A stretch of 64,000 bases of DNA from Consotaella salsifontis (GTDB taxonomy: Bacteria > Pseudomonadota > Alphaproteobacteria > Rhizobiales > Rhizobiaceae). Both the position numbers and the translations under genes were made by a program. The notes under the pieces are model-generated. The model was not told the DNA's origin and did not search any database. It saw only the letters and a program-made list of their open reading frames with translations. Positions 8,602 to 18,774 of this stretch are shown piece by piece; the first letter of the stretch is position 1; each line of letters starts with the position of its first letter. The stretch spans positions 62,001 through 126,000 of the forward strand of contig NZ_FUXL01000012.1 in the NCBI RefSeq assembly GCF_900167365.1, in the 5' to 3' direction.

Positions 8602-9348
8602 TTATTCTTGGGCTTCGTCGGTGGTCGCCCGGATCGAGGCGACAAGCTGCGGATCGAGATTGAGGCGCGCCGCCAGCATGTCGAGATAGGCTCTTTCCGC
8701 CGGATGATCGGGGTCGATGGCCAGAAGCGACACGGTATAGACTTCGGCCGCCGTCTCGGGATTGGGCACCCGCGCCACCAGATCGTCGATGGAGAGCGGG
8801 CGGCGCATCTCGTCCATCAGCCGGCCCTTCTCCTCGGGTGCGAGATCGAGATCCTCGATCTTGGAGAAAATGCCTTCCTGCTCGTCACGATCGATATAGC
8901 CATCGGCCTTGGCCGCGGCGATCATAGCGGACAGCATGAGGCTCGCCCGCTCTTCGGCAGCCTCGCCCTCGGGGTGGAAGTGCGTGCCTTCGAGGCGCGG
9001 CAGATCGTCGGCCGGAGCGGCGGGAGCCGGAGCCTCGCCCCCCTGGCGCGCCTGATAGTCCTGCCAAGCCTTGTAGGCGAGACCGGCGACAAGCGCCATT
9101 CCGCCGTATTTCACCGCCTTTCCGCCAAGCTTGCGGCCGCGCTTGCTCGACAGAAGGTAGGTGGCAAGGCCACCCGCCACCGCGCCCGGCAGCATGGAGC
9201 CGCCCTTTCCGCCTCCGAGAAATCCGCCGATCTGATCCTGAAGGGAAGAGCCGCTGCCGCCGCCGTTCGCCTGTCCGCCTCGCGGGGGCTGACGGGCGGC
9301 TGCGCCCGTGCCGAGGAACTGGTCGAGAAGCTTCTGCGCGTCGATCAT
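8602..9348 (-). CDS. DUF533 / TerB-like protein of unknown function
   Basis: 248-aa protein. After a short N-terminal helix there is a Gly/Ser-rich linker (about 20-50), then a weakly hydrophobic Gly/Ala-rich stretch (51-95, GAVAGGLATYLLSS and MALVAGLAYKAW) that may touch the membrane. The C-terminal half (about 130-248) is an acidic helical domain of the DUF533/TerB type, with LMLSAMIAAAKADGYID and LLAIDPDHPAERAYLD. The family is widespread in proteobacteria and its function is not established. The start at 9346-9348 (MIDAQKLL) follows AAGGAC. Confidence 0.85.
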   Translation of the reverse strand: MIDAQKLLDQFLGTGAAARQPPRGGQANGGGSGSSLQDQIGGFLGGGKGGSMLPGAVAGGLATYLLSSKRGRKLGGKAVKYGGMALVAGLAYKAWQDYQARQGGEAPAPAAPADDLPRLEGTHFHPEGEAAEERASLMLSAMIAAAKADGYIDRDEQEGIFSKIEDLDLAPEEKGRLMDEMRRPLSIDDLVARVPNPETAAEVYTVSLLAIDPDHPAERAYLDMLAARLNLDPQLVASIRATTDEAQE

Positions 9349-9440
9349 TCCGAAGGTCCTTTGTGCCAATGGGTCCGGCACGGATATCGGAATGCGCATG
9401 TCGCGGCGCAACGGTCGATAACGCAGGCTTTATGAAGTGC

Positions 9441-10094
9441 TCAGTCTTCGCCGAAAGGCTCCAGTGAATGGCGCTTCAGAAGCGGCAGCTGGGCCATCAT
9501 GAAGATGATCGTGAGCGGCATCGTGCCCCACACCTTGAAGGCGACCCAGGTATCGGTCGAGAACAGGCGCCAGACCACCTCGTTCAATCCCGCGAGCACG
9601 AAGAAGAACAGCCCCCATCGCAGCGTCAGCTTTCGCCAGCCCTCGTCGGTGAGCTTGAACGCCTGGTCGAAGACATAGCCGAGCAGCGGCTTGCCGACCA
9701 TGAGACCGCCAAGAAGGATCACGCCGAAGAGGGCGTTGACGATGGTCGGCTTCATCTTGATGAAGGTGTCGTTCTGCAGCCAGAGCGTCAGCCCGCCGAA
9801 GACCACGACGAAGACACCCGTGACCAGGGGCATGACCGGCAGCGTCTTGGTCAGCGCCCATGACAGGGCGAGCGCGATCACCGTCGCCGCCATGAACAAC
9901 GCGGTGGCGATGAAGATCGGCCCGCCGAGCGCGGCCAGCGCTGGGAAATGATCAACGAGGGCCTCGCCCCGCGAATTGGCGAAGAAGAAGACGGCGAGAG
10001 GGCCCAGTTCCAGGGCGAGCTTCAGAAGCGGGTTGAGCGCCTTGTGCCCCGGTGTGTTCGGCGCCTCTTCGAAAATGTGCTGCTGATCGGTCAT
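9441..10094 (-). CDS. yciB: Inner-membrane septation protein A (YciB/IspZ family)
   Basis: 217-aa integral membrane protein with five to six hydrophobic segments. Family hallmarks are [18 protein letters not shown] near the N-terminus, [18 protein letters not shown] in the middle and WRLTLRWG-like [12 protein letters not shown] followed by NEVVWR. YciB proteins influence envelope integrity and division-site peptidoglycan synthesis. The ATG at 10092-10094 (MTDQQHIF) is preferred over an upstream in-frame ATG because homology begins here. It is a single gene with a 92-bp gap to the DUF533 gene. Confidence 0.9.
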   Translation of the reverse strand: MTDQQHIFEEAPNTPGHKALNPLLKLALELGPLAVFFFANSRGEALVDHFPALAALGGPIFIATALFMAATVIALALSWALTKTLPVMPLVTGVFVVVFGGLTLWLQNDTFIKMKPTIVNALFGVILLGGLMVGKPLLGYVFDQAFKLTDEGWRKLTLRWGLFFFVLAGLNEVVWRLFSTDTWVAFKVWGTMPLTIIFMMAQLPLLKRHSLEPFGED

Positions 10095-10227
10095 CACGCG
10101 TCCTGTCTCGTCTGCCGCCCTCATATTGGCACGGAAAGCGACGAGAGGAAGACGAAACCGCAAGATTGCAGGACGGGCACTGAACTTGCCGTGCGCCGGT
10201 CGGGCTCACGAAATCAGCGGCGGGCTG

Positions 10228-10797
10228 TCAAACGGTGTCGATCTCGATCAGCAAAGCCTCGCCCGATGCCGCCACGGGCTCGAGGATGACGTCGCCATCG
10301 AGGATGAGCGCGTCGCGCGGCGCGAGGGTTTCGGCCTCCGCATCTGACCGGACCGCAAGTGGCGTCAAGGCGAAGACAATCGTTGTTTCACCCTTCTCAA
10401 GGGCCTGTGCGCCGTCGAGCCTCAGCCGCCGCACGTGGTGCTGGAAGGCGGCGCGGCGCGTCATGACGTTGAGATCCGTGATGGGGCCGGCGAGGAGACG
10501 GCATTCGGCCGCCACGTCTCCGGCGAAGGCAAAGGGCGCATCCGCCGCCGTGAGGCGTGCGGTCGTCACCTTGCCCTCGAAATCGAGGACGATGCCGTCG
10601 CCTTCGATGACGGTCAGTGTGCGGTCAATGCCGGGAAAGGCGGAGAACAGGCCGTCGGTGGCGACGTGCGCCATGCTGATCCGCCAGCCGAACTCCTCCA
10701 GACCGGCATTCGGCGGAAAGACGGCGATCTCCGCCGTCTCGCCGCCGCCGTTCTTCCATGGCATGCGCCTGTAACGGGCGCTCGCGAGGATCGTCAT
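10228..10797 (-). CDS. hutD: HutD family protein
   Basis: 189-aa cupin-like protein of the HutD family. It shows the N-terminal motif RMPWKNGGGETAEIAVFP and the conserved GWRISMAHV, followed by GIDRTLTVIEGDG. HutD accompanies histidine catabolic genes and is thought to limit intracellular urocanate or formylglutamate-type effectors; the biochemical activity is not settled. It begins 3 bp after the hutU stop (GTG at 10800 is an alternative start), making it the last gene of the hutHGUD operon. Confidence 0.92.
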   Translation of the reverse strand: MTILASARYRRMPWKNGGGETAEIAVFPPNAGLEEFGWRISMAHVATDGLFSAFPGIDRTLTVIEGDGIVLDFEGKVTTARLTAADAPFAFAGDVAAECRLLAGPITDLNVMTRRAAFQHHVRRLRLDGAQALEKGETTIVFALTPLAVRSDAEAETLAPRDALILDGDVILEPVAASGEALLIEIDTV

Positions 10798-10800
10798 CAC

Positions 10801-12474
10801 TCAGTTGCCGAGAATGCCGGGAAGGCGCAGCCCATGTTCCTTGGCACAGTCGATCGCCGCCTCGTAGCCGGCGTCGGCATGGCGCATGACGCCGGTGGCT
10901 GGATCGTTCCAGAGCACCCGCCCGATGCGTCGATCGGCATCCTCGGACCCGTCGCAGCAGATCACCATGCCTGCGTGCTGGGAAAAGCCCATCCCGACGC
11001 CGCCACCGTGGTGGAGCGAGACCCAGGTCGCCCCCGAGGCGGTGTTGAGGAGGGCGTTGAGGAGCGGCCAGTCGGAGACGGCGTCGGAGCCGTCGCTCAT
11101 CGCTTCTGTCTCACGGTTGGGCGAGGCGACGGAGCCGGAGTCGAGATGGTCGCGGCCGATGACGATAGGGGTCTTCAGCTCGCCCTTGCGCACCATCTCG
11201 TTGAAGGCGAGGCCGATGCGGTGGCGATCGCCGAGGCCGACCCAGCAGATGCGTGCCGGCAGGCCCTGAAAGGCGATGCGCTCGCGCGCCATGTCGAGCC
11301 AGCGGTGGAGATGGCCGTCTTGCGGCATCAGCTCCTTCACCTTCTCGTCGGTGCGATAGATATCCTCCGGGTCGCCCGAGAGCGCGGCCCAGCGGAACGG
11401 CCCGACGCCCCGGCAGAACAGAGGCCGGATGTAGGCCGGCACGAAGCCGGGGAAGGCAAAGGCATCCTCGAGACCCTCTTCCTTGGCCATCTGGCGGATG
11501 TTGTTGCCGTAGTCGACGGTGGGAACGCCGGCCTTGGCGAAGTCGACCATGGCGGCGACATGCTGGAGCATGGAGGCGCGGGCGGCCTTTTCGACCGTCT
11601 TCGGCTCGCTCTCCTGGCGCTCGCGCCACTCGGCGACGGACCACCCGAGGGGCAGATAGCCATGGACGGGATCATGCGCGGAGGTCTGGTCGGTGACGAT
11701 GTCGGGCCGCACGCCGCGACGGAAGAGCTCCGGGAAGATGTCGGCGGCGTTGCCGATGAGGCCGACGGATTTCGCCTCGCCCGCCTTTGTCCAGCGCCCG
11801 ATCATCTCCAGCGCCTCGTCGAGGCTCGCCGTTTTTTCGTCGACGTAGCGGGTGCGCAGGCGGAAATCGATGCGGCTCTCGTCGCACTCGACGGCCAGGC
11901 AGCAGGCGCCGGCCATGACGGCGGCAAGCGGCTGGGCGCCGCCCATGCCGCCAAGCCCGCCGGTCAGGATCCACTTGCCCTTGAGGTCGCCGCCATAATG
12001 CTGGCGTCCCGCCTCGGCGAAGGTCTCGTAGGTGCCCTGAACGATGCCCTGAGCGCCGATATAGATCCACGAGCCGGCCGTCATCTGGCCGTACATCATC
12101 AGGCCCTTTTTATCGAGCTCGTTGAAGTGGTCCCAGTTGGCCCAGCGCGGCACGAGGTTGGAATTGGCGATGAGGACGCGCGGCGCGTCCTTGTGGGTGC
12201 GGAACACGCCGACCGGCTTGCCCGACTGGACGAGCAGCGTCTCCTCGTCGGTGAGCGTCTTCAGCGTCGCGACAATGCGGTCGAAATCGTCCCAGGTGCG
12301 CGCGGCACGGCCGATGCCGCCATAGACGACGAGCTCGTTCGGCCGCTCGGCCACATCGGGATCGAGGTTGTTCATGATCATGCGCAGCGGCGCTTCGGTG
12401 AGCCAGCTCCGGGCATTGAGCTCGGAGCCATGCGGCGCCCTGACTTCGCGAATGTTGTGGCGGGGATTGGTCAT
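10801..12474 (-). CDS. hutU: Urocanate hydratase
   Basis: 557-aa NAD-dependent urocanase that converts urocanate to 4-imidazolone-5-propionate, the second step of histidine breakdown. Recognisable stretches are [15 protein letters not shown] at the N-terminus, a glycine-rich NAD-binding region ([14 protein letters not shown], about 165-178) and the C-terminal [15 protein letters not shown] followed by [10 protein letters not shown] chose the second of two adjacent ATGs (12472-12474) because AGGTG lies 5 bp upstream. It is 4 bp after the hutG stop, in the hutH-G-U-D operon. Confidence 0.96.
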   Translation of the reverse strand: MTNPRHNIREVRAPHGSELNARSWLTEAPLRMIMNNLDPDVAERPNELVVYGGIGRAARTWDDFDRIVATLKTLTDEETLLVQSGKPVGVFRTHKDAPRVLIANSNLVPRWANWDHFNELDKKGLMMYGQMTAGSWIYIGAQGIVQGTYETFAEAGRQHYGGDLKGKWILTGGLGGMGGAQPLAAVMAGACCLAVECDESRIDFRLRTRYVDEKTASLDEALEMIGRWTKAGEAKSVGLIGNAADIFPELFRRGVRPDIVTDQTSAHDPVHGYLPLGWSVAEWRERQESEPKTVEKAARASMLQHVAAMVDFAKAGVPTVDYGNNIRQMAKEEGLEDAFAFPGFVPAYIRPLFCRGVGPFRWAALSGDPEDIYRTDEKVKELMPQDGHLHRWLDMARERIAFQGLPARICWVGLGDRHRIGLAFNEMVRKGELKTPIVIGRDHLDSGSVASPNRETEAMSDGSDAVSDWPLLNALLNTASGATWVSLHHGGGVGMGFSQHAGMVICCDGSEDADRRIGRVLWNDPATGVMRHADAGYEAAIDCAKEHGLRLPGILGN

Positions 12475-12478
12475 CATG

Positions 12479-13285
12479 TCACCTGGCGGACTGGAGTTCG
12501 GGGGCGATCGCCACCATGCGTGTCAGGATCGCCTTGAGATGGATGCGGAGCCGCTCAGTCTTCTCATCGTCATAGGCGAAGGGCGCGCTTTCGGTCGTGA
12601 GATAGGCCGACTGCGCCAGCTCCATCTGGAGGGCGTGGATATTTTCGGCGGGCTTGCCGTAGTGGCGCGTCGTCCAGCCGCCGCGAAAGCGTCCGTTGAC
12701 GACATGGCTGTAGCCATCGGCGCCGGCCGCCACCTCCGCCGCGGCCGCCTCGATGCGCGGATCGCAGGTCTTGCCGTTGTCGGTGCCGATGTTGAAGTCG
12801 GGCAGCCGCCCTTCGAAAAGGAAGGGGATGAGCGAGCGGATGGAATGGCAGTCGTAGAGGACGGCGACGCCATGGAGCGCCCTGACGCGCTCGATCTCGG
12901 CGGCGAGCGCCGCGTGATAGGGCTGATGATAGGCCTCGCGTCGCGCCTCGATCTCGGCGGCGTCAGGCTCCTCGCCCTCCTGCCACAGCGGCAGGCCGTC
13001 GAAATCGGTCATGGGCACCAGGCCGGTGGTATTCTGGCCCGGATAGAGGCTCGCCCCGCTCGGATCGCGGTTGGCGTCGATCACGGTGCGGTGGAAGGTC
13101 GCGCGCACCACCGTCGCATCGGGCACCAGCCCATCATAGAGCCGCTCGATGTGCCAGTCGGCATCGGCGCGGCTTTTGCCGACCTCGCTGAGGCGGGAGA
13201 AGATGTCCCCTGGAATGTCGAGGCCGACATGCGGCATGGCGAGAATGAGGGGCGAGCGCCCCTGCTGGACGATGACGGGGTTCAT
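12479..13285 (-). CDS. hutG: N-formylglutamate deformylase
   Basis: 268-aa zinc amidohydrolase of the FGase family. It cleaves N-formyl-L-glutamate to glutamate and formate, the last step of the five-step pathway. Motifs include [39 protein letters not shown] and the tail [16 protein letters not shown]. Its presence with HutF shows that this organism deiminates formiminoglutamate first and then releases formate, rather than formamide. The start overlaps the hutH stop by 4 bp. Confidence 0.95.
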   Translation of the reverse strand: MNPVIVQQGRSPLILAMPHVGLDIPGDIFSRLSEVGKSRADADWHIERLYDGLVPDATVVRATFHRTVIDANRDPSGASLYPGQNTTGLVPMTDFDGLPLWQEGEEPDAAEIEARREAYHQPYHAALAAEIERVRALHGVAVLYDCHSIRSLIPFLFEGRLPDFNIGTDNGKTCDPRIEAAAAEVAAGADGYSHVVNGRFRGGWTTRHYGKPAENIHALQMELAQSAYLTTESAPFAYDDEKTERLRIHLKAILTRMVAIAPELQSAR

Positions 13286-14820
13286 CGGGCCGTCTCCAGA
13301 GCCGGCAGGACGTCGGCCACGGGCGCGACGAGAGCGCCGGAGGCGACGAGAGCACGGGCCTTCTCCAGGTCGCCGGCCATATAGCGGTCTTCTTCGAGAG
13401 GCGGCACGACTTGGCGCAGCGCCGCCATCACCGCCGCGAGACGCGCGCTGGTCTGAAGTGGGGCGCGGTATTCGATGCCGCGAACCGCCGTCAACGCCTC
13501 AATGCCGATGATGGTGTGAAGGTTCTCGGTCATGGCGAGAAGGCGGCGCGCGCCGTGGCAGGCCATGGAGACGTGATCCTCCTGATTGGCGGAGGTCGGC
13601 GTCGAATCCACCGAGGCGGGATGCGCCATCTGCTTGTTCTCGCTCATCAGCGCCGCCGACGTTACCTCGGCGATCATGAAGCCCGAGTTGAGCCCCGGCT
13701 TGGAGGCGAGGAACGCGGGAAGCCCGAAGCTCAGGGCCGGATCGACGAGAAGGGCGATGCGCCGCTGGGTGATCGCGCCGATCTCGCAGATGGCGAGGGC
13801 GATCTGGTCGGCGGCGAAGGCCACGGGCTCGGCGTGGAAGTTGCCGCCGGAGACGGCGGTTCCGTCATCGAGGATGAGCGGGTTGTCGGTCGCCGCGTTG
13901 GCCTCGATCTCGAGCGTGGTCGCCGCCTGGCGCAGCAGGTCGAGACAGGCTCCGATCACCTGCGGCTGACAGCGGATGCAATAAGGGTCCTGCACCCGGC
14001 CATCCCCAACGAGGTGGCTTTCGAGGATGGCGGAGCCATCGAGCAACGTCCGCAGCGATGCGGCGACGTCGATCTGGCCCTTGTGTCCGCGCAGATCGTG
14101 GATCGGCGCCTTGAAGGGAGCGGCCGAGCCCATGGCTGCGTCGGTGGAAAGGGCGCCGGAGACGACGGCGGCGCGGATCGCGTGGCTCGCGCGGAAAAGG
14201 CCGGCAAGGGCAAGCGCGGTTGAGACCTGCGTGCCGTTGATGAGGGCAAGGCCCTCCTTGGCGGCGAACGCGACCGGAGAAAGCCCGGCCGCCTCCAGCG
14301 CCTCGCGCCCCGGCCGGCGCTCGCCGGCGACGAAAGCCTCGCCCTCGCCCATCATCACCGCCGCCATGTGGGCGAGCGGCGCGAGATCGCCCGAAGCCCC
14401 GACCGAGCCCTTTTCGGGAATGACGGGCACGACGTTCCTGGCGAGCATCGCCTCGAGAAGCCGCACCACCTCGAGCCGCACGCCCGAGGCGCCTCGCCCG
14501 AGGGAGACGAGCTTCAGCGCCATGATCAGCCGCACGATCTCGGGGGCCAGCGGTGCGCCGACGCCGCAGCAGTGGGAAAGGATGAGGTTGCGCTGAAGCA
14601 GCGCGAGATCGCCTTTGGAAACCTGGACCTGGGCGAGTTTGCCGAAGCCGGTGTTGACGCCATAGACGGGGGCGTCGCCGGCGGCGATCGCCGCCACCGC
14701 GGCCGAGGACTTCTCGACCCCGGCGATGGCCTCGGGCGCGAGCCTGACGGCGCCGCCGTCATGATAGATCGTGGCGAGGACTTCCAGGGAAACCGACCCT
14801 GGATTCAGCATCAGCGTCAT
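13282..14820 (-). CDS. hutH: Histidine ammonia-lyase
   Basis: 512-aa histidase that deaminates L-histidine to urocanate. The Ala142-Ser143-Gly144 triad in [16 protein letters not shown] self-cyclises to the MIO electrophile. The conserved active-site Tyr53 is in YGVNTGFG, and NQEDHVSM and [11 protein letters not shown] appear in the C-terminal half. The length is normal for the family. The ATG at 14818-14820 gives MTLMLNPGS, with AAGGCAAG upstream. It is the first gene of hutHGUD and begins 14 bp after the hutI stop, so the whole set is probably transcribed from the hutI promoter. Confidence 0.96.
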   Translation of the reverse strand: MTLMLNPGSVSLEVLATIYHDGGAVRLAPEAIAGVEKSSAAVAAIAAGDAPVYGVNTGFGKLAQVQVSKGDLALLQRNLILSHCCGVGAPLAPEIVRLIMALKLVSLGRGASGVRLEVVRLLEAMLARNVVPVIPEKGSVGASGDLAPLAHMAAVMMGEGEAFVAGERRPGREALEAAGLSPVAFAAKEGLALINGTQVSTALALAGLFRASHAIRAAVVSGALSTDAAMGSAAPFKAPIHDLRGHKGQIDVAASLRTLLDGSAILESHLVGDGRVQDPYCIRCQPQVIGACLDLLRQAATTLEIEANAATDNPLILDDGTAVSGGNFHAEPVAFAADQIALAICEIGAITQRRIALLVDPALSFGLPAFLASKPGLNSGFMIAEVTSAALMSENKQMAHPASVDSTPTSANQEDHVSMACHGARRLLAMTENLHTIIGIEALTAVRGIEYRAPLQTSARLAAVMAALRQVVPPLEEDRYMAGDLEKARALVASGALVAPVADVLPALETAR

Positions 14821-14834
14821 CGTGTCTTGCCTTC

Positions 14835-16052
14835 TTAAATGTTGCCGCGCCAGACCCGCCCGTGGAGCGGGTTGAAACCAATTCGGTAGACGAGCTCGGC
14901 CGGCTCCTCGATGTCCCAGATGGCCAGGTCCGCCCACTTGCCGGGCTCGAGCGTCCCGATCTCGCCGAGCCGGCCGAGTGCCCGTGCCGCCTCGCGCGTG
15001 ACGCCGGTAAGGCACTCGTCGACGGAGAGGCCGAAGAGCGTCGCGGCCATGTTCATGGTGAGGAGAAGCGAGGTCAGCGGCGACGTGCCGGGATTGTTGT
15101 CTGTGGCGATGGCGATCGGCACGCCCGCCTTGCGCATGTCATCGACAGCTGGCTTCTTCGTCTCATGGATGAAGTAGAACGCGCCGGGCAGCAGCACCGC
15201 AACGGTGCCGGCGGCGGCCATCGCCGCGATGCCGTCGGCGCTTGCATGTTCGATGTGGTCGGCCGACAGCGCGCCATGGCGCGCGGCGAGGGCGGCGCCG
15301 CCATTGTCGTGAAGCTGGTCGGCGTGGAGCTTCACCGGCAGGCCGAGCGCTCGCGCCCTGGTGAAGACGCGGTCGACCTCCTCGGCCGAAAAGGCGATGG
15401 TCTCGTGGAAGGCGTCGACGGCGTCGGCAAGGCCGAGCCGGGCGATCTCCGACAGCATGTCCTCCACCACATGCGCGACATAGCCCGCGCGGTCGTCCTT
15501 GAATTCCGGCGGCACGGCATGGGCGCCGAGAAAGCTCGTCGTCACCGATACGGGTCGCTTCTCGGCGAGCCGGCGCGCCGCCCGCAGCGCCTTGATCTCG
15601 TTGCTCAAGTCGAGGCCGTATCCCGACTTGATTTCGACCGTGGTGACTCCCTCGGCGATCAGCGCGTCGAGGCGGGGCAGCGTCTCGGCGATGAGCGCTG
15701 CCTCGTCGGCTGCCCGGAAGGCGCGCAGGCTGGAAATGATGCCGCCGCCCGCCTTGGCGATCTCCTCATAGGAGGCGCCCTTCAACCGCATCTCGAATTC
15801 GCGGGCGCGGTTGCCGGCATGGACGAGATGGGTGTGGCAATCGATGAGGCCGGGCGTGATCCAGCGCCCGCCGCAGTCGATCGTCTCCTCCGCGTCGAAC
15901 GCGCCGAGACCGGCCGCCGGGCCGGCATAGACGATGTGGCCGTCGCGGGCCGCGACGACGCCGTCCTCGATACGGCCGAGAGGATTGGTCCCCGCCACCA
16001 TGGTGGCGAGGCGCGCGTTGCGCCAAAGGCGTGATGGTGTGTGAGCAGTCAT
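14835..16052 (-). CDS. hutI: Imidazolonepropionase
   Basis: 405-aa metal-dependent amidohydrolase that opens 4-imidazolone-5-propionate to N-formimino-L-glutamate. The metal-binding HxH is H73/H75 in [10 protein letters not shown]; further motifs are [24 protein letters not shown] and [11 protein letters not shown] place the start at 16050-16052 ([10 protein letters not shown]); an in-frame ATG at 16067 would add five residues and cannot be excluded. The gene heads the minus-strand hut operon and faces hutF across a 100-bp divergent control region with a HutC-type operator. Confidence 0.95.
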   Translation of the reverse strand: MTAHTPSRLWRNARLATMVAGTNPLGRIEDGVVAARDGHIVYAGPAAGLGAFDAEETIDCGGRWITPGLIDCHTHLVHAGNRAREFEMRLKGASYEEIAKAGGGIISSLRAFRAADEAALIAETLPRLDALIAEGVTTVEIKSGYGLDLSNEIKALRAARRLAEKRPVSVTTSFLGAHAVPPEFKDDRAGYVAHVVEDMLSEIARLGLADAVDAFHETIAFSAEEVDRVFTRARALGLPVKLHADQLHDNGGAALAARHGALSADHIEHASADGIAAMAAAGTVAVLLPGAFYFIHETKKPAVDDMRKAGVPIAIATDNNPGTSPLTSLLLTMNMAATLFGLSVDECLTGVTREAARALGRLGEIGTLEPGKWADLAIWDIEEPAELVYRIGFNPLHGRVWRGNI

Positions 16053-16087
16053 TGTTGACTCGTCCATGGGCTGGCATCAGTCATGAA

Positions 16088-16122
16088 TTTATGTATAGAC
16101 ATAAACCTGAGATGCTTGTCCA
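16088..16122 (-). promoter_or_regulatory. HutC operator with hutI promoter
   Basis: A perfect inverted repeat TTTATGT-ATAG-ACATAAA (16088-16105) lies between hutI and hutF. On the minus strand it overlaps a plausible -10 TCTATA (16094-16099) placed 17 bp from a -35-like TGGACA (16117-16122). The core TGTATAGACAT recurs upstream of the histidine-cluster ABC transporter (22101-22111). HutC, encoded next door, is a GntR-family urocanate-responsive repressor; assignment of this site to HutC is inferred from position and recurrence. Confidence 0.78.
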
Positions 16123-16152
16123 GTGGTCACTGTTCAAAAAAGAGGATCGTCG

Positions 16153-17511
16153 ATGTCCACCCTGTGGTTTGATCAGGCTCTGCTGCCCAGCGGCTGGGCG
16201 AGGAACGTCGCCATCGAAATCGACGGCGGAAGGATCGTGGCCGTCGAGGCCGATCGCGAACGCACCGGATGCGACGAGGCCCACGCGATCGGCGTGCCCG
16301 GCCTTCCCAACGTTCATAGCCATGCCTTCCAGCGGGCGATGGCGGGCCTCACCGAGGTGCGGGGGGCTTCGCAGGACAGCTTCTGGACGTGGCGCCAGCA
16401 GATGTACCGCACTGTCGACGCGATGACGCCGGACGACGTCGAGGCTGTGGCGGCGCTCGCCTATGTCGAAATGCTGGAGTCGGGTTTCACCCGCGTCGGC
16501 GAGTTCCACTACCTCCACCACGCCGAGGATGGCTCGCGCTATTCGAACGTCGGCGAGATGTCCGCCCGCATCGCCGCAGCGGCGGAGACGACCGGCATCG
16601 GCCTGACGATGCTTCCGGTCTTCTACGCCCATGCCAATTTCGGCGGCGCCGAGCCATCTCCTAGCCAGCGTCGCTTCATTTCGAGCATCGAGACCTATGG
16701 CGAAATCGTCGAGACCGCGCGGGCCGAGGTTTCGCGTCTTCCGGGTGCGGTGGTCGGGATCGCGCCCCACAGCCTCCGCGCCGCGACGTTTCGTGAGATC
16801 GAGGACATTCTTCCGCTTGCCGGAGGCGGGCCGGTGCATATCCATGTCGCCGAGCAGACGCGCGAGGTCGAGGAATGCCTTGCCATCGAGGGCGGACGGC
16901 CGGTGGAGCTGCTGCTGGCCCGCGCCCCGGTCGATGAGCGCTGGTGCCTCATCCACGCGACGCATGTGACGGATGAGGAGGTGCGCGGCATCGTCGCGGC
17001 GGGGGCAACGGTGGGGCTTTGCCCTATCACCGAGGCCAATCTCGGCGACGGCATCTTTCCGGCCGCGGAGTTCGCGGCGGCTGGCGGCCATTTCGCGGTC
17101 GGCTCTGATTCCAATGTGGAAATATCGGCGCCGGGCGAGCTGCGAATGCTCGAATACTCGCAGCGCCTCTCGCGACGGGTTCGCAACGCCATGGCGGCGG
17201 GCAGCGGCCGTTCCACGGGCCGATCGCTGTTCGAGGCGGCGCTTTCCGGCGGCAGCCGCGCGTTAGGCGTAGAGGGAAGGGGGCTCGCTGTCGGCGCCCC
17301 GGCCGATATTGTTTCGCTCGATCCGGCGCGCGCGATCGGCGCGGGGCTTGATCAAGACGCCGTGTTCGATACCTGGATATTCACAGGCGCATCCTCGCTG
17401 GTCGACTGCGTGTGGCGGCATGGTATCAAGCAGGTGGAAGGCGGCAGGCATCGCGCGCGGGAAGTGATCGCCGCCCGCCTTCGAGCGAGTCTGAAGCGGA
17501 TGATGATTTGA
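16153..17511 (+). CDS. hutF: Formimidoylglutamate deiminase
   Basis: 452-aa amidohydrolase that converts N-formimino-L-glutamate to N-formyl-L-glutamate and ammonia. The metal-binding HxH is H55/H57 in NVHSHAFQRAMAG; other family marks are FWTWRQQMYR, GIAPHSLRA, HIHVAEQ and GSDSNVEIS. The ATG at 16153 (MSTLWFDQ) follows GAGG by 7 bp; an upstream in-frame GTG-rich extension has no homology. The stop overlaps the start of hutC, so both genes are co-transcribed and divergent from hutI. Confidence 0.95.
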   Translation: MSTLWFDQALLPSGWARNVAIEIDGGRIVAVEADRERTGCDEAHAIGVPGLPNVHSHAFQRAMAGLTEVRGASQDSFWTWRQQMYRTVDAMTPDDVEAVAALAYVEMLESGFTRVGEFHYLHHAEDGSRYSNVGEMSARIAAAAETTGIGLTMLPVFYAHANFGGAEPSPSQRRFISSIETYGEIVETARAEVSRLPGAVVGIAPHSLRAATFREIEDILPLAGGGPVHIHVAEQTREVEECLAIEGGRPVELLLARAPVDERWCLIHATHVTDEEVRGIVAAGATVGLCPITEANLGDGIFPAAEFAAAGGHFAVGSDSNVEISAPGELRMLEYSQRLSRRVRNAMAAGSGRSTGRSLFEAALSGGSRALGVEGRGLAVGAPADIVSLDPARAIGAGLDQDAVFDTWIFTGASSLVDCVWRHGIKQVEGGRHRAREVIAARLRASLKRMMI

Positions 17512-18248
17512 ACGAGACAAGCAACAAGGGTGAGTCGCGGGCCGATCCGGCGCTCTACCGGCGCATTCGCGCGGACCTTGAGGAAGCGATCCTTTCCGGG
17601 AAATGGCCTCCCGGCCACCGTATTCCCTTCGAGCATGAGCTCATGGTCCGCTATGACTGCGCGCGCATGACCGTGAACCGGGCGGTCTCGGCGCTGGTGG
17701 ATTCGGGGCTCGTCGAGCGCCGCCGCCGCGCCGGAACGTTCGTCGCGCAACGAAAGGTCGAGTCCGCCGTCCTCAACATTCCAAACCTCGCCGACGAGGT
17801 GAAGGCGCGCGGCATGCGCTACAGCTATCGCCGCCTCTCCCTCGATCGTCGCGCGGCCGGCGCCGAGGACGTGAAGGACTATGGCGTGGAAGAACGGGCG
17901 GATATCATCGAGATTCGCTCGCTGCACTTCGCCGACGACATTCCGCTCGTCTGCGAGCTCCGTCTCATCCACGTCGCGGCGGTGCCGGCGGTCGCGGATC
18001 TGACCTTCGAGGAGGCTTCGCCGGGAAGCTGGCTTCTGGCCCATGTGCCGTGGACGGAAGCCCAGCACCGGATCTCGGCCGTCACCCCCGATCGGCAGAC
18101 CACGGCGCTTCTCGAAATTCCGCGCAACACGGCCTGCCTCTGCCTCGAGCGGCGAACCTGGCGCAACGGCGGCCCCGTCACCTTCGCGCGGCAGATTTTC
18201 CGCGGCGACATGTACCATTTCGCCGCCCACTTCGTGCCGAGCAACTGA
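17508..18248 (+). CDS. hutC: Histidine utilisation repressor HutC (GntR family)
   Basis: 246-aa regulator with an N-terminal GntR winged helix (about 10-75, with RIPFEHELMVRYDCARMTVNRA) and a C-terminal UTRA ligand domain (about 90-240, ending IFRGDMYHFAAHFVP). HutC proteins repress hut genes and are released by urocanate. No ATG is suitably placed; the likely start is the TTG at 17508-17510, which overlaps the hutF stop (TTGA) and gives MNETSNKGES. Its presumed operators are at 16088-16105 and 22101-22111. Confidence 0.92.
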   Translation: MNETSNKGESRADPALYRRIRADLEEAILSGKWPPGHRIPFEHELMVRYDCARMTVNRAVSALVDSGLVERRRRAGTFVAQRKVESAVLNIPNLADEVKARGMRYSYRRLSLDRRAAGAEDVKDYGVEERADIIEIRSLHFADDIPLVCELRLIHVAAVPAVADLTFEEASPGSWLLAHVPWTEAQHRISAVTPDRQTTALLEIPRNTACLCLERRTWRNGGPVTFARQIFRGDMYHFAAHFVPSN

Positions 18249-18267
18249 GCGTATTTTCCTGATCGTC

Positions 18268-18304
18268 GCCGGCCTGCCACGCCATGGAGGCGCGGCAGGC
18301 CGGC
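18268..18304. terminator. Bidirectional terminator hairpin between hutC and the transporter operon
   Basis: An 11-bp perfect stem, GCCGGCCTGCC (18268-18278) with GGCAGGCCGGC (18294-18304), separates the convergent ends of hutC and the cyclophilin-like gene. It is very GC-rich and lacks a strong U-run. Confidence 0.65.
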
Positions 18305-18322
18305 GGCTTCATTCAAGTCTGG

Positions 18323-18748
18323 TCAGTCGATGACCTTCATCTCCAGGACGCGGCCCTGGTCGAACCAGGTTTCCATGCCGGTGACGCGGAGCTGCATCTG
18401 GCCTTCCACGACCTCGCCGATATAGGAGATCGGCAGGGGCTCGTCGGAGGTGTCGTCGCCATAGACGATGCAGAACTGCTGGCGCGGGCTGTAGAAGCAG
18501 ACGGTGCCGGCGGCCGTGCCGTACTGCTTGATGCGCTCCTTGCCGAGATCGCCGGTGACATGCAGGTTTTCCCACGGCGCGACGATGGGCAGCGTGAAGA
18601 AGATCAGGTCGCCGTTGAGCTTGCCGTGCTGAAGCATCGTCTTCATCGGCAGCTTTTCGCGCAGCTCCTTGGCAATGATCGGGACCTTGTCTTCCCAGAC
18701 CTCGATCTTGCAGATTTCCTTGCCTTCGATTTCAATCGCGAGACGCAT
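18323..18748 (-). CDS. Cyclophilin-like (DUF3830-type) protein, cucumopine-synthase N-domain-like
   Basis: 141-aa protein beginning MRLAIEIEGKEICKIEVWED, with the beta-barrel pattern of the cyclophilin-like DUF3830 group: an early helix (PIIAKELREKLP), then APWENLHV, GTVCFYSPRQQFCIVYG and PISYIGEVVEG. From memory of the family, the same fold forms the N-terminal half of cucumopine/mikimopine synthase of Agrobacterium, which condenses histidine with 2-oxoglutarate. The next gene upstream resembles the C-terminal helical half. The start at 18746-18748 follows GAGGAGA. It is the last gene of a histidine-linked transporter operon. An enzymatic role is inferred, not shown. Confidence 0.7.
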   Translation of the reverse strand: MRLAIEIEGKEICKIEVWEDKVPIIAKELREKLPMKTMLQHGKLNGDLIFFTLPIVAPWENLHVTGDLGKERIKQYGTAAGTVCFYSPRQQFCIVYGDDTSDEPLPISYIGEVVEGQMQLRVTGMETWFDQGRVLEMKVID

Positions 18749-18774
18749 TTTTTCTCTCCTCGTTCGTGTGGGGC

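Noticed and set aside
10435-12537. 700-codon plus-strand frame opposite hutU and hutD
   Set aside because: Composition is typical of a reverse-complement frame and the opposite strand encodes an unmistakable urocanate hydratase.
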